Source: Verrucomicrobia bacterium LP2A (GTDB taxonomy: Bacteria > Verrucomicrobiota > Verrucomicrobiia > Methylacidiphilales > Methylacidiphilaceae). Taken from it: DNA of 64,000 bases. This document shows positions 51,121-60,321 of this stretch, piece by piece. Every line of letters begins with the position of its first letter. Within the stretch, counting starts at the first letter, position 1. The DNA lies in contig JAFS01000002.1 in the NCBI GenBank assembly GCA_000526255.1, forward strand, positions 62,001-126,000, read 5' to 3'. A model generated the notes under the pieces. The model had not been told where the DNA came from. It did not search any database and was given only the letters and a program-made list of their open reading frames with translations. The position numbers and the translations under genes were made by a program.

Positions 51121-51997
51121 GGAGGACACTTCACGGGGCATTGAACTCTTCGCTCCGGCGAAAATCAACCTCGACCTGCGGATCCTCGGCCGCCGTGCCG
51201 ACGGATTCCACGAGATCTCGACACGGATGGCCCCGGTCTCGCTCGGCGACCGGCTCCGCATCACCAGACATCCCGGACGCGAATTCGCCTTTCACTGCGA
51301 CGACCCGCGAATACCGGCAGGAGAGGAGAACCTGGTCTGCCGGGCCGCCCACCTCTTCGGCGACTCGTTCGGCCTCCCTTGCGGCCTGACGATTTCTCTG
51401 GAAAAGCGACTCCCCTCGGGAGCCGGCTTGGGGGGAGGCAGCAGCGATGCGGCCGCGACCCTCCTGGCTCTCCGCACCCTGCTCGGATATCCCTCGTCCC
51501 GGGATGCCCTCGTGCCGCTGGCAGCCTCCTTGGGAAGCGACGTCCCCTTCTTCCTGGTTTCGAAGCCGGCGCTCTGCCGGGGCCGCGGGGAGATCGTCTC
51601 TCCCGAACCGTGGACCGGCCCCGGCCACGGCCTCCTCCTCTTCCCCGGCTTTTCCGTGCCAACTCCGTGGGCCTACCAAGCCTATGCCGGAAATCCCCGC
51701 CCGGGCGAGGAACGAGGCACCCGTCCCTGGGGACCGGTCCGCAACGACCTGGAGCCCGCCGTCTTCGAGAAGTATCTGTGGATCGCCACCGCCCGGGATT
51801 GGCTCCAAAGGGAAGCGGGAGCCGCGCTCGCCATGATGAGCGGCAGCGGGAGCTCAGTCTTCGGCCTGTGGGAGCACCCTCCCGACCCGGAAATCGTGGC
51901 GAGCGCCCGGCTCTTCTTCGGTGTGGACGCCTGGATCGAACCCTTTGCGCTCCTCGGCAGAGGGGTCGCGTCCGACCTCGGGACTCCTCTTCTTTGA
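51119..51997 (+). CDS. ispE: 4-diphosphocytidyl-2-C-methyl-D-erythritol kinase
   Basis: GHMP kinase of the MEP isoprenoid pathway. The 292 residues include LFAPAKINLDLRILGRRADG at the N-terminus, the ATP loop LPSGAGLGGGSSDAAATLLA, the catalytic Asp region GSDVPFFLV and the C-terminal ALAMMSGSGSSVFGLW. The start is uncertain: ATG 51119 overlaps the start of pyrF on the other strand, and ATG 51098 is possible. Divergent arrangement means each promoter must lie inside the other gene. Confidence 0.93.
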   Translation: MEDTSRGIELFAPAKINLDLRILGRRADGFHEISTRMAPVSLGDRLRITRHPGREFAFHCDDPRIPAGEENLVCRAAHLFGDSFGLPCGLTISLEKRLPSGAGLGGGSSDAAATLLALRTLLGYPSSRDALVPLAASLGSDVPFFLVSKPALCRGRGEIVSPEPWTGPGHGLLLFPGFSVPTPWAYQAYAGNPRPGEERGTRPWGPVRNDLEPAVFEKYLWIATARDWLQREAGAALAMMSGSGSSVFGLWEHPPDPEIVASARLFFGVDAWIEPFALLGRGVASDLGTPLL

Positions 51998-52134
51998 GCT
52001 CTCTCCTTTCCCGATGGAAGACGCGGCAATCCAAAGTTTTTCCAAGGGGAGCCCGGCAAGCTGGACTCGTCGGGAAGAATCGTTAATATACAGATAAAGG
52101 GAGTCATTCCCAAAGCATTGTTCTTACTTTTCCT

Positions 52135-53310
52135 ATGCCCCACTATACCTACCTGATCATCGGCGGCGGGATGGCGGCCGATGCGGCCGTTCGCGGAATC
52201 CGGGAAGTCGATTCGACGGGGGCGATCGGCCTGCTCGCTTCGGAACCCGAGCTTCCCTACAACCGGCCGCCGCTCTCCAAGGGGCTCTGGAAAGGGGAAG
52301 CTTTCGACTCCATCTGGTGCCATACGCCGGAGGCGGGAGTGACCTTTCACCGCGGCTGCACCGCCCACTCCCTGGATCTTTCCTCCAAAACGGTCACGGC
52401 GGAAGGGGGTGCCGCCTTTTCCTTCGATAAGCTTCTGCTCGCGACAGGGGGGGATGCGCGCCATCTTCCGACGGCCAGCCAGAAGATCCTCTATTTCCGT
52501 ACGCTGGCCGATTACCGGAAGCTCCGCTCGTGGAGCGAGTCGGAGGAGCGGATCTGCGTCCTTGGGGGGGGCTTCATCGGCTCGGAGATCGCCGCAGCCT
52601 TGGCGCTCAACGGCAAGCGCGTCACCCTCCTCTTCGCGGAGGCGGGAATCGGCGGCAGGATCTTTCCCGAGGGACTCTCTCTCTTCCTCAATGACTATTA
52701 CCGCCAGAAGGGGGTCGAGGTGCTCGCCCGGCAGACGGTCTCCGCCGCCGAGGAGCAGCAGGGGATACTGACCCTCCAGCTCGGCCAAGGGCGCCTTTCA
52801 GCGGGTGCCCTGGTCGCGGGCATCGGCATCTCCCCCAACGTCGGGCTGGCGAAGGAAGCCCGCCTGGCGGTCGAGAACGGCATCGTCGTCGACGAGTTTC
52901 TCCGCACCGGTCATGCCGATATCTACGCCGCGGGAGACGTGGCGGCTTTCTTCCAACCCGCCCTCGGGCAGCGGCTCCGCTTCGAGCATGAGGACAACGC
53001 CCGCCAGATGGGCCTCGCGGCCGGCCGGAACATGGCCGGAAAAGAGGCAAAATACGATCACATCCCCTTCTTCTACTCGGACCTCTTCGATCTCGGCTAC
53101 GAGGCCGTCGGCCTGCTCGACAACCGGCTCGAGGTCTTCTGCGACTGGAAGGAGGAGTACCGCAGCGGGGTCATTTACTACTTGGATCGTCGGCGCGTAC
53201 GCGGAGTGCTGCTCTGGAACGTCTGGGGCCAGGTCGATGCGGCCCGCGCCCTTCTCGCCGAGCCCGGGCCCTTCGCGCCCGCAGATCTGCGTGGACGGAT
53301 TCCGGTCTGA
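52135..53310 (+). CDS. FAD-dependent pyridine nucleotide-disulfide oxidoreductase (ferredoxin-reductase type)
   Basis: A 391-residue flavoprotein: FAD site YLIIGGGMAADAAVRGIREV, LPYNRPPLSKGLWKG (typical of ferredoxin/rubredoxin reductases and AIF-like proteins), NAD site CVLGGGFIGSEIAAALALNG, and the second FAD motif DIYAAGDVAAFFQP. No redox-active CxxC is seen, consistent with ferredoxin-reductase-like members. The physiological acceptor is unknown. It stands alone upstream of queE; 13 bases separate the two genes. Confidence 0.85.
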   Translation: MPHYTYLIIGGGMAADAAVRGIREVDSTGAIGLLASEPELPYNRPPLSKGLWKGEAFDSIWCHTPEAGVTFHRGCTAHSLDLSSKTVTAEGGAAFSFDKLLLATGGDARHLPTASQKILYFRTLADYRKLRSWSESEERICVLGGGFIGSEIAAALALNGKRVTLLFAEAGIGGRIFPEGLSLFLNDYYRQKGVEVLARQTVSAAEEQQGILTLQLGQGRLSAGALVAGIGISPNVGLAKEARLAVENGIVVDEFLRTGHADIYAAGDVAAFFQPALGQRLRFEHEDNARQMGLAAGRNMAGKEAKYDHIPFFYSDLFDLGYEAVGLLDNRLEVFCDWKEEYRSGVIYYLDRRRVRGVLLWNVWGQVDAARALLAEPGPFAPADLRGRIPV

Positions 53311-53323
53311 GGGTCTCCACCCC

Positions 53324-54004
53324 ATGGATGCGTCCTCTACCGACGCGCTCCGGCAGGAACCGGCGGTCGTGGTCAACGAGATCTTCCATAGCATCCAAGG
53401 AGAGAGCAGCTTCGCAGGCGAGCCGTGCGTCTTCATCCGGCTGACGGGATGCGATCTCCGCTGCCGCTGGTGCGATACGACCTATGCCTTTTTCGAAGGG
53501 AAGCGGTTGCCTCTGAGCCACCTCTTGCAAGAGGTGGAGCGCTTCGGCTGCAGACTCGTCGAGGTGACGGGCGGAGAGCCTCTCCTACAGAAAAATAGCC
53601 GCCTTCTCCTCCGGACGCTCTGCGATGCGGGCTACACCGTGCTCCTCGAAACCAGCGGAGCCCACTCGATCGCCGGGATCGATCCGCGAGTGCACCGCAT
53701 CGTCGATTGCAAGTGCCCCTCGAGCGGGGAGTCCTCCCGGAATCTTGCCGCCAACCTGGAACTGCTGGGACCGCGGGACGAGGTCAAGTTCGTGATCGGC
53801 ACCAAGGAGGATTACCGGTGGGCGCAAGCCCGGCTCCGCTGCGCCGCATGGGCGAGAGCGGTTCGGGCCGTCCACTTTTCGCCGGTGCAGGGCGAGCTCT
53901 CCCTGGAAATCCTGGCCGGATGGCTGCTCCGCGACCGCCTGCCCGTCCGCCTGGGCTTTCAGCTCCACAAGCTCATCTGGGATCCCAACCGCCGAGGAGT
54001 GTAA
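53324..54004 (+). CDS. queE: 7-carboxy-7-deazaguanine synthase
   Basis: Radical-SAM enzyme of queuosine/7-deazapurine synthesis. The 226 residues show EIFHSIQGESSFAGEPCVFI, the cluster motif GCDLRCRWCDT (CxxxCxxC), VEVTGGEPLLQ and VLLETSGAHSIAGIDPRVHR. The start ATG 53324 fits the family. queD lies 3.6 kb downstream on the same strand, so the pathway genes are loosely clustered; queC and queF are not in the window. Confidence 0.93.
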   Translation: MDASSTDALRQEPAVVVNEIFHSIQGESSFAGEPCVFIRLTGCDLRCRWCDTTYAFFEGKRLPLSHLLQEVERFGCRLVEVTGGEPLLQKNSRLLLRTLCDAGYTVLLETSGAHSIAGIDPRVHRIVDCKCPSSGESSRNLAANLELLGPRDEVKFVIGTKEDYRWAQARLRCAAWARAVRAVHFSPVQGELSLEILAGWLLRDRLPVRLGFQLHKLIWDPNRRGV

Positions 54005-54063
54005 CGCCTGGACGCACTCTCGGCACGGCGGCGAAGACCTGAGGCCGGCGTTCGAGCCGCCGG

Positions 54064-54294
54064 CTAGTAGGGAGCTCCGGGAGTGGTTCCCATGCCACCC
54101 AGATAAGCTCCGGCCGCACCCGCTTGCTGCCAGGAGGGAGGTCGGTTCCACGGGAGGTCGGACACCTGCTTCCCCTGCTTCGCAGCCTGCTTTTTCGCCG
54201 CCGACTGGTTGTCGGACGAGGCGCAGCCCCCGAACAAGATTGCCCCCGCGACGAGCACCAAACCGAACTTCGCCTTTATCTTCATCTTCCGCAT
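54064..54294 (-). CDS. Small lipoprotein
   Basis: A 76-residue lipoprotein with a basic N-terminus, hydrophobic core and lipobox (FGLVLVAGAILFGGC, Cys at about 24). The mature part is short and glutamine/glycine-rich (SDLPWNRPPSWQQAGAAGAY). No family recognised. It is followed at some distance by the coiled-coil protein gene, same strand. Confidence 0.65.
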   Translation of the reverse strand: MRKMKIKAKFGLVLVAGAILFGGCASSDNQSAAKKQAAKQGKQVSDLPWNRPPSWQQAGAAGAYLGGMGTTPGAPY

Positions 54295-54396
54295 TGTTCT
54301 CGATCTCCGGAACGAGCGCTCCGTCCCCTTTTTCGATCCGCGCAGCCACCCGGCCTGCTTGAACGCCTTCTTTACGATGATCTCAGAGTCCGCCCG

Positions 54397-55137
54397 TCAA
54401 TTCAACACATCGTCGCCGGGTTGAAGTCCTCCCTGGCTCGACCCGGCCTCCACGTCCGCGACGGCCGTGTTGGCCTCGGTGGAGACGATCTTCACCTTGC
54501 CCACCGGTTGGCCGCTTCGATAGACATTGAGCAGGCCGTTTTCCACCAAGCCGTCCTTCTCGCCGAGGTTCAAGACGACAAAATTCCAGTTGCGGTTGAC
54601 CGACACGACCTTTCCTCGAATCCCCGACCGCATCGACACCGCCCGGGAGGCCGAGGGAGCCACCTCGCGGATCCGTCCGAGCTCCCCGGTCAGCTTGGCG
54701 AGGTTATCCTCGAGCGCCTGCTTCTCCTTGAGCAGGCTTTCGACCTTGGCGGTCGCGGCTTCATTCGCCGCTTTCTCCGATTCCAGCTTGCTCCCCAGCT
54801 CGTCGATTTCCGCCTTCTCCTGTTGCGCTCGCAGCTCGGCCTCCTTGGCGCGCTTCTCCGACTCCTCGACCCGGCTGTCTCCGCTTCCCGCCTGGCTCTC
54901 CGCCTGAGCCAGCTTTTCGCTCGCCTCGGCCATCTTGGCGCGCATCTCTTCCAGCTTCTTCTGGCTTTCCGCCGCCACGACCTTGCTCTCCTCGGCCTGC
55001 TCGGTCACGGACTTGAGCTGGGCGGCTGCTTTGTCATACTCCCGCCGCAAGCCGTTCCGCTGGTTGGCCACCAGATACCCGAGCGCCGCGGTCGCCAAGC
55101 TGCCGATCAACGCAATTCCCAAAAAGAACTTGATCAC
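54397..55137 (-). CDS. Membrane-anchored coiled-coil protein
   Basis: A 246-residue protein with one N-terminal transmembrane segment (FFLGIALIGSLATAALGYLV), a long coiled coil (about 30-155, heptads rich in Ala, Glu, Lys), and a C-terminal beta-rich domain (GIRGKVVSVNRNWNFVVLNL and LNVYRSGQPVGKVKIVS). Such proteins sit in the cell envelope; the C-terminal part resembles small beta domains that follow coiled coils in verrucomicrobial proteins. Function unknown. Confidence 0.7.
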   Translation of the reverse strand: MIKFFLGIALIGSLATAALGYLVANQRNGLRREYDKAAAQLKSVTEQAEESKVVAAESQKKLEEMRAKMAEASEKLAQAESQAGSGDSRVEESEKRAKEAELRAQQEKAEIDELGSKLESEKAANEAATAKVESLLKEKQALEDNLAKLTGELGRIREVAPSASRAVSMRSGIRGKVVSVNRNWNFVVLNLGEKDGLVENGLLNVYRSGQPVGKVKIVSTEANTAVADVEAGSSQGGLQPGDDVLN

Positions 55138-55236
55138 GAACCTTTCCGCCTTTCGTTTCGCTTCGCCTTCCGTCCGCCTTTTTTACTCTTCCATTCCCGA
55201 AACTCCACCCAAAAGCTTCCGCGCACCGCCTCGGAG

Positions 55237-56064
55237 TCATTCCGAGCGTCCACGCCCGATCTCCGGGGAGAAATCCAAGAGACTCTGCTGCAAGCTGGGA
55301 GGGAGAGGAAGCGAGACGGCGACCGGCTCCCCGCTTCCCTCCCGGTAGACCGTAAAGCGGAGCGAGGGGATCTCTCCCGATCTTCGGCCGAGATTGGCTC
55401 TCCGATAGACTTCCAGGAATTCCTCGAGCGTTCCCAGGAAAGGATTTCCCTGGATCGTGATGATCCGATCTCCCGGTTGGAAGCCGCCGCGCTCCCCTGG
55501 CTCTCCCGCCTGGACAGCCAGGACTGCAATCCGCCCATCGACCGCAGCCAGCAACAGGCCGGCGGGCAGACTCACCGGCTCATCGCAAACCTTCTTCTCT
55601 TCTCCCTGCTCATAAATCAGCCGGATGTCCGAGCCGTTGAGGACCTCGAGCGCCTGAAGAAAGGTCGTCTTGGAAGGCCAGACCGTGCGGGTGAACTTTT
55701 TCAAGGCGCGCTCCGCAGGGGTTTCGCTCAAGGGATCGGGCGTCGACTTCCGCGAGTAGGCCGCCTCCTTATGCTCTTGATTGTGCTGCTCTTCCTCGAC
55801 CTTTTCCTCGAGCTCGGGCTTTACGTAGAGGGTCCGAAGCCTGTCCTGCGGGTGAACGATGGTCTGTTCATTGAGAGCGATGGGGTACCGGAAATGAACG
55901 CCGCCCGGGCCGTCTTCCACGGGGAAGACCATGATGATGGGAGGATTGGTGACCAGAGGTCCTTCTGCCGCCTGCCCGGGGCTCGGAATCGCGATCGAGC
56001 CGCCAAGAACGAGTGCGCACGACCAAGCCAGGGACGACCCGAGCCGCCAAAGCTGCCGGTTCAT
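55237..56064 (-). CDS. Secreted PDZ-domain protein
   Basis: A 275-residue exported protein. A signal peptide (LGSSLAWSCALVLGGSIAIP) is cleaved near GQAAEG. The middle is charged (YVKPELEEKVEEEQHNQEHK), and the end is a PDZ domain (AVLAVQAGEPGERGGFQPGD, RIITIQGNPFLGTLEEFLEV). No protease domain is present. Start ATG 56064 is supported by GGAGGAG and overlaps the upstream gene as ATGA. Likely a periplasmic adaptor. Confidence 0.75.
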   Translation of the reverse strand: MNRQLWRLGSSLAWSCALVLGGSIAIPSPGQAAEGPLVTNPPIIMVFPVEDGPGGVHFRYPIALNEQTIVHPQDRLRTLYVKPELEEKVEEEQHNQEHKEAAYSRKSTPDPLSETPAERALKKFTRTVWPSKTTFLQALEVLNGSDIRLIYEQGEEKKVCDEPVSLPAGLLLAAVDGRIAVLAVQAGEPGERGGFQPGDRIITIQGNPFLGTLEEFLEVYRRANLGRRSGEIPSLRFTVYREGSGEPVAVSLPLPPSLQQSLLDFSPEIGRGRSE

Positions 56065-56408
56065 GGACCAACTCCTCCACTGCCGGACCCCCGAGCCGCC
56101 CGGCGGATCACATAGGATTCCATGGATTCGCCCCTTGCATCCTTCGGCTCCCATCCTTCAATTTCGAGCATTTTTTCGCGCGCTTTTTCTCCCCGCACGA
56201 TCACGACCTGCGATCGCCGCGTCCCGAAAAGCTCCGCGAGGAACCGGATCAACTCCTCGTTGGCCCGTCCTTCGACGGCCGGCGCATGGAGCCGCACGCG
56301 CAGCACCCCGTCCGTCCACCCTGCGATCTCGCTCTTCCGGGCATTCGGAACGACCCGCACGGCGAGCCGGTTCCGGGAGGAGGCTCCCTTTCCCTTCACC
56401 GCCTTCAT
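56061..56408 (-). CDS. DUF167 / YggU-family protein
   Basis: A 115-residue protein with the DUF167 core: NRLAVRVVPNARKSEIAGWT, RLHAPAVEGRANEELIRFLA and GTRRSQVVIVRGEKAREKML. The family is widespread with no settled role. It is translationally coupled (ATGA) at both ends: to the aldo/keto reductase gene before it and the PDZ gene after it. Confidence 0.85.
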   Translation of the reverse strand: MKAVKGKGASSRNRLAVRVVPNARKSEIAGWTDGVLRVRLHAPAVEGRANEELIRFLAELFGTRRSQVVIVRGEKAREKMLEIEGWEPKDARGESMESYVIRRAARGSGSGGVGP

Positions 56409-57331
56409 CGCAGCCCACCCCACCGTTCCATCGACCGGCTCTCAGCTTGAGCGAAGGCTCGGCGCAGCCGGGTCACGGCCTCCTCGGGCAGTGGTCCGCG
56501 CCGAGCGGCTTCCAGGTTGCCGAAAAGATGCTCCAGGCGAACGCTCCCCGCCAGGGCGACATGAACCCCCGGCTGGGAGAGGACAAAGCGGAGAGCCATT
56601 TCCGCCCACCCCATTTCCTTGAGCCCGAGCTCGGCTAAGGTCATCCCCATCGCTCGGAAACGCTCGGCGTAGGGCCGCGCATATTCGCGATAGACGGGAT
56701 CGATCTCTTCCCCGCGTCGCCAGGCCCCGTTGGCCAGCGACCGCTTGGCCAGCACCCCAACCCGGGCTTCCCGGGCCGCGGGCAATACTGTCTCGATGTT
56801 CGCCTGATCGCAAAAATTGATGCTGGTCTCGATGACATCCACCTCGGCCTGCCGGCAGGCGAATGCTGCCACTTCGCCGTCCCCCGAGTAGCCGATGAAC
56901 CGGACCTTGCCCGACTCCCGCGCCCGTCGCAGGGCGGCCATCGCCTCGCCGCGCTCGAGAAGGGCTTGGTCGCAGGAGTGGAGCAGCATTACGTCGATAT
57001 GGTCGGTCCGCAGCCGCCGGAGCGAACGCTCGATCGATAGCTCGATCTGCCCTGCCGTCCAGGATGCCGGACCCGCTTCTCCTCCCTCCGCCCAGCCACA
57101 TTTGGAGACGAGCACGCACTGCCGCCGCCGGGGACCGAGCGCCTTGCCGATCCGCTCCTCGGAGCTTTCGTAGCCGGCCGCGGTGTCGATCACGTTGATC
57201 CCGTGGTCCATCGCAAAATGGAGCAGCTCGGTGGCCGCCGACTGCTCCATGCCTGTGAAGCCGATTTCGGCGGCTCCCAGCCCAAGCGGAGAAACCCGGA
57301 GTCCGGTCTTGCCGAGCGGTTGGAGCTGCAT
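56405..57331 (-). CDS. Aldo/keto reductase
   Basis: A 308-residue NAD(P)H-dependent oxidoreductase. VIDTAAGYESSEERIGKALG holds catalytic Asp and Tyr, LVSKCGW the Lys and MLLHSCD the His. The C-terminal part VALAGSVRLEHLFGNLEAA forms the cofactor pocket. The family covers many carbonyl substrates, so the exact reaction is unknown. First gene of a three-gene operon. Confidence 0.9.
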   Translation of the reverse strand: MQLQPLGKTGLRVSPLGLGAAEIGFTGMEQSAATELLHFAMDHGINVIDTAAGYESSEERIGKALGPRRRQCVLVSKCGWAEGGEAGPASWTAGQIELSIERSLRRLRTDHIDVMLLHSCDQALLERGEAMAALRRARESGKVRFIGYSGDGEVAAFACRQAEVDVIETSINFCDQANIETVLPAAREARVGVLAKRSLANGAWRRGEEIDPVYREYARPYAERFRAMGMTLAELGLKEMGWAEMALRFVLSQPGVHVALAGSVRLEHLFGNLEAARRGPLPEEAVTRLRRAFAQAESRSMERWGGLR

Positions 57332-57618
57332 CTGCCTGGAAAGCTTAATGCAATGCGAGCAAACTGACGATCTGGATCTTTGGGGTCATCTCACAAGCGG
57401 CAAAGAGCGCACGCTCCGGGTGCGAGGGAGGAGCGGCGTGTAAGCCCATGCCTATGCCCGCCCGCTTGCCGCTCCCCGATTACGGGATCGAGACCTCGCC
57501 CTGAGCGGGAGGAGTGCTCTTTGAGGCCAAGCAACGATTCCCCGATGATTTTGGTCCGCTGCCCGAGCTTGCACGCACGCGGGGTTCCGCCCATAAGAGT
57601 GGGCTTGGTCCTTGATCC
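57332..57618. other. Divergent intergenic region before queD
   Basis: 287 bases between the aldo/keto reductase start and queD. No gene recognised. It must hold both promoters; no known riboswitch motif could be identified by eye. Confidence 0.35.
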
Positions 57619-58002
57619 ATGCGCGTAACGATTGAAAAGGATTTTCGCTTTGAGGCGGCGCAGCAGCTTCCCGGCTTTCCCGAAGGCCACAAGTGCCGGC
57701 GGCTCCACGGCCACAGCTTCGAGGTCCGCATTGCGGTCGAAGGAGAAGTCGACCCCGCCACCGGCATTCTCTACGATCACGCGAGGATCTCCCGGGCGAT
57801 CGAGCCGCTTTTGGCGCAGCTCGATCACCAGTTCCTTAACGAGATTCCGGGCCTCGAAAATCCGACCATCGAGTCGATGGCCCGCTGGTTCTGGGAAAGG
57901 CTCGAACCGCTCCTCCAGGGTCTTTCCCGGATTACGATTTGCGAGACCCCGCGGGTCCGCTGCCACTATCGCGGCCCAAACCCCTCCCGAACCGGCCCAT
58001 GA
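57619..58002 (+). CDS. queD: 6-carboxytetrahydropterin synthase, zinc-ligand variant
   Basis: Converts dihydroneopterin triphosphate to carboxytetrahydropterin in queuosine synthesis. The 127 residues keep GHKCRRLHGHSFEVRIAV (catalytic Cys and two zinc histidines), LDHQFLNEIPG and PTIESMARWFW (catalytic Glu region). The first zinc ligand is altered: the normal FEAAHxLP reads FEAAQQLPGF. The stop overlaps lysS as ATGA. It may be a variant still binding zinc with Gln or water, or a divergent enzyme. Confidence 0.85.
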   Translation: MRVTIEKDFRFEAAQQLPGFPEGHKCRRLHGHSFEVRIAVEGEVDPATGILYDHARISRAIEPLLAQLDHQFLNEIPGLENPTIESMARWFWERLEPLLQGLSRITICETPRVRCHYRGPNPSRTGP

Positions 58003-59453
58003 GCACAAACGAAGAAGCAAGCGAGCTGCTCCGCCTCCGCCGGGAGAAGCTGTCCGCCTGGCGGAGCCGCGGGGTCGACCCCTTTGGCGGCGCTTTCCCC
58101 GACACCCGGCCGATCGCCGAGATCGTGGCGGACTTCGCCGAGGCGCGGGAAGCCCGGCTGGCGGGCCGGCTCCTCTCGATCCGGGAAATGGGCAAGAGCG
58201 TCTTCGCTCACGTCCAGGATGCGACCGGGAAGATGCAGATCTACGCCAACCTCCAGTCGCTGGGAGAGCGGTTCGCCGACCTCAAGCTCCTTGACCTGGG
58301 CGACATCGTCGGGATCGAGGGGGAGTGCTTCCAGACAAAGACTGGGGAGAAGACGGTGCGGATCCGCCGCTTTACGCTTCTTTCCAAGTCGCTCCGCCCG
58401 CTCCCCTCGCAGTGGCACGGTCTCCAGGATGTGGAGGCGCGCTACCGTCAGCGCTATCTTGATCTGATCGCCAATCCTGAAGTCCGCGAAATCTTCCGCA
58501 AGCGGATCCGGATCGTCCGGGAGATTCGCCGCTTCCTCGAAGAGAGAGGCTTCCTCGAGGTGGAAACCCCGATGATGCAGCCGATTCCGGGAGGTGCGGC
58601 GGCCACGCCCTTCGCCACCTTTCACGAGGCTTTGGGCATCCCGCTCTATCTCCGAATCGCCCCGGAGCTCTATCTCAAGCGGCTGCTCGTCGGAGGCTTC
58701 GAACGGATCTTCGAGCTCAATCGAAACTTCCGGAACGAGGGGATCTCCCGCAAGCACAATCCTGAGTTCACGATGCTCGAGGCCTACTGGGCCTACGCGG
58801 ACTTCCCGCGGATGGCGGAGCTGCTCGAGTCGCTCGTCTGCCATCTGGCCCAAACGGTCTGCGGCGGCCTCCACCTCTCTGCTCCCGGGGGAGCCTTCCC
58901 CTCGATCGACCTCTCCCCCCCCTGGCCGAGGAAAGGATTCGCAGACTGCCTCCGGGAAGCGACCGCGAAGGACTGGTTCGCCCTCTCCGCCGAGGAGCGG
59001 CGCAGGCTTGCCGAGGATCTCGGTGTGGAGCTTCTGCCCGATGCCGAGGAGATCGACGTTACCCGACACACCTTCGAAAAGCTCGTCGAGGCCCGGACCG
59101 CCGGCCCTCTCTTCGTCACTCATCTTCCCACGGAGCTCGTTCCGCTCGCCCGGCAAAACCGGGACGATGCGTCGGTCGTCGACGTCTTCGAGCTCATCAT
59201 CGGGGGGCAGGAGGTCGCTCCCGGCTATAGCGAGCTCAACGATCCGATCGCCCAGCGCGAGCGGCTCGAGCACCAGGCGGGGGAAGAGCGGCAGAAGCTC
59301 GACGAGGAGTTCCTCACGGCACTCGAATACGGGATGCCCCCCGCCGGAGGCATCGGAATGGGAATCGACCGGCTGGTCATGCTCCTGACGGGAAGCGAAT
59401 CGATTCGGGATGTCATCTTTTTTCCCCTGCTCCGCCCGAGGGAGCTCCCTTAA
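57999..59453 (+). CDS. lysS: Lysyl-tRNA synthetase (class II)
   Basis: Charges tRNA-Lys. The 484 residues have an N-terminal OB fold (GRLLSIREMGKSVFAHVQDA) and class II motifs: motif 1 around EVETPMMQPIPGGAAATPF, motif 2 FRNEGISRKHNPEFTMLEAY and motif 3 GGIGMGIDRLVMLLTG. Coupled to queD by an ATGA overlap, consistent with a tRNA-related operon. Start ATG 57999. Confidence 0.96.
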   Translation: MSTNEEASELLRLRREKLSAWRSRGVDPFGGAFPDTRPIAEIVADFAEAREARLAGRLLSIREMGKSVFAHVQDATGKMQIYANLQSLGERFADLKLLDLGDIVGIEGECFQTKTGEKTVRIRRFTLLSKSLRPLPSQWHGLQDVEARYRQRYLDLIANPEVREIFRKRIRIVREIRRFLEERGFLEVETPMMQPIPGGAAATPFATFHEALGIPLYLRIAPELYLKRLLVGGFERIFELNRNFRNEGISRKHNPEFTMLEAYWAYADFPRMAELLESLVCHLAQTVCGGLHLSAPGGAFPSIDLSPPWPRKGFADCLREATAKDWFALSAEERRRLAEDLGVELLPDAEEIDVTRHTFEKLVEARTAGPLFVTHLPTELVPLARQNRDDASVVDVFELIIGGQEVAPGYSELNDPIAQRERLEHQAGEERQKLDEEFLTALEYGMPPAGGIGMGIDRLVMLLTGSESIRDVIFFPLLRPRELP

Positions 59454-59534
59454 CCGGCGCCAGCGACCAGCGGCCCGTACGAAATTGCGGTTTCCAACCG
59501 CAGCTTTCTTTTGTAGAGTTCGGCATAGATCCTT

Positions 59535-59607
59535 GGGGGTTTAGCTCAGTTGGTAGAGCGTCTCGTTCGCAATGAGAAGGTCGGGGGTTCGAATCCCCCA
59601 ACCTCCA
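59535..59607 (+). tRNA. tRNA-Ala (CGC)
   Basis: Folds as a normal cloverleaf: acceptor GGGGGTT / AACCTCC, D stem GCTC / GAGC, anticodon stem TCTCG / TGAGA with loop TTCGCAA (anticodon CGC), and T stem GGGGG / CCCCC with TTCGAAT. CCA is not fully encoded. Confidence 0.95.
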
Positions 59608-59662
59608 CAAGGTTCAGCGCGATTTAGCGTGATTTCGCTGCTTCGTCCGAGTTCCCCGAACC

Positions 59663-60211
59663 ATGCCTTCCCCGCTCGATCGAATCGACATTCTCTTTGG
59701 AGACATCACCCGCGTTCCCGTCGATGCTGTCGTGAATGCGGCCAATACGAGCCTCCTCGGCGGCGGGGGCGTCGACGGGGCACTCCATCGGGCGGCGGGC
59801 CCCGAGCTATTAGAGGAATGCCGCGTGCTTGCCGGCTGCTCGGTAGGAAAGGTGAAGGTCACGAGGGGGTATCGCCTCCCCGCCAAGTGGGTGATCCATG
59901 CGGTGGGGCCATTCTGGCAGGGGGGCGAGCAGGGAGAGGACGTGCTTCTGGCGAGCTGCTACCGCGAAGCCCTGGGTCTTGCCGCCACCCTTCCCGCTCG
60001 CTCCGTCGCCTTCCCAGCGATTAGCACGGGGGCCTATCGCTTTCCGGTCGACCGAGCCGCCCGCATCGCCATGAAGGAGATTGCGAGCTTTCTCGCGAGC
60101 CACGCGCTTCCGGAAACGATCGTTCTGGTCTGCTTCCGAGACGAGACGCTGCTCGCATCCCGGAAAGCCTACGCCGCCCTCAGCGTGGAAAAAGGGCGAC
60201 CCGAGGCTTAA
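59663..60211 (+). CDS. Macro-domain protein (ADP-ribose hydrolase type)
   Basis: A 182-residue macro domain: [60 protein letters not shown] and [20 protein letters not shown], matching the YmdB/O-acetyl-ADP-ribose deacetylase group. It binds ADP-ribose derivatives and may reverse ADP-ribosylation. It lies between two tRNA-Ala genes and is likely transcribed alone. Confidence 0.92.
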   Translation: MPSPLDRIDILFGDITRVPVDAVVNAANTSLLGGGGVDGALHRAAGPELLEECRVLAGCSVGKVKVTRGYRLPAKWVIHAVGPFWQGGEQGEDVLLASCYREALGLAATLPARSVAFPAISTGAYRFPVDRAARIAMKEIASFLASHALPETIVLVCFRDETLLASRKAYAALSVEKGRPEA

Positions 60212-60321
60212 TCGCTCATTCTCACAAGGGTATCAGCGGGTTCTTCTGCGGCTGTGACCTTCGGGAAAAACGGCCGAATCATCCCGTGACGCCGCCGGGA
60301 AATCCGCTGGAGCAAATCCGC

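Noticed and set aside
54124-56115. 663-codon plus-strand frame
   Set aside because: Opposite three supported envelope-protein genes; composition is typical of a shadow frame.
57332-57618. preQ1 riboswitch upstream of queD
   Set aside because: No pseudoknot pattern or conserved preQ1 sequence could be recognised by eye.
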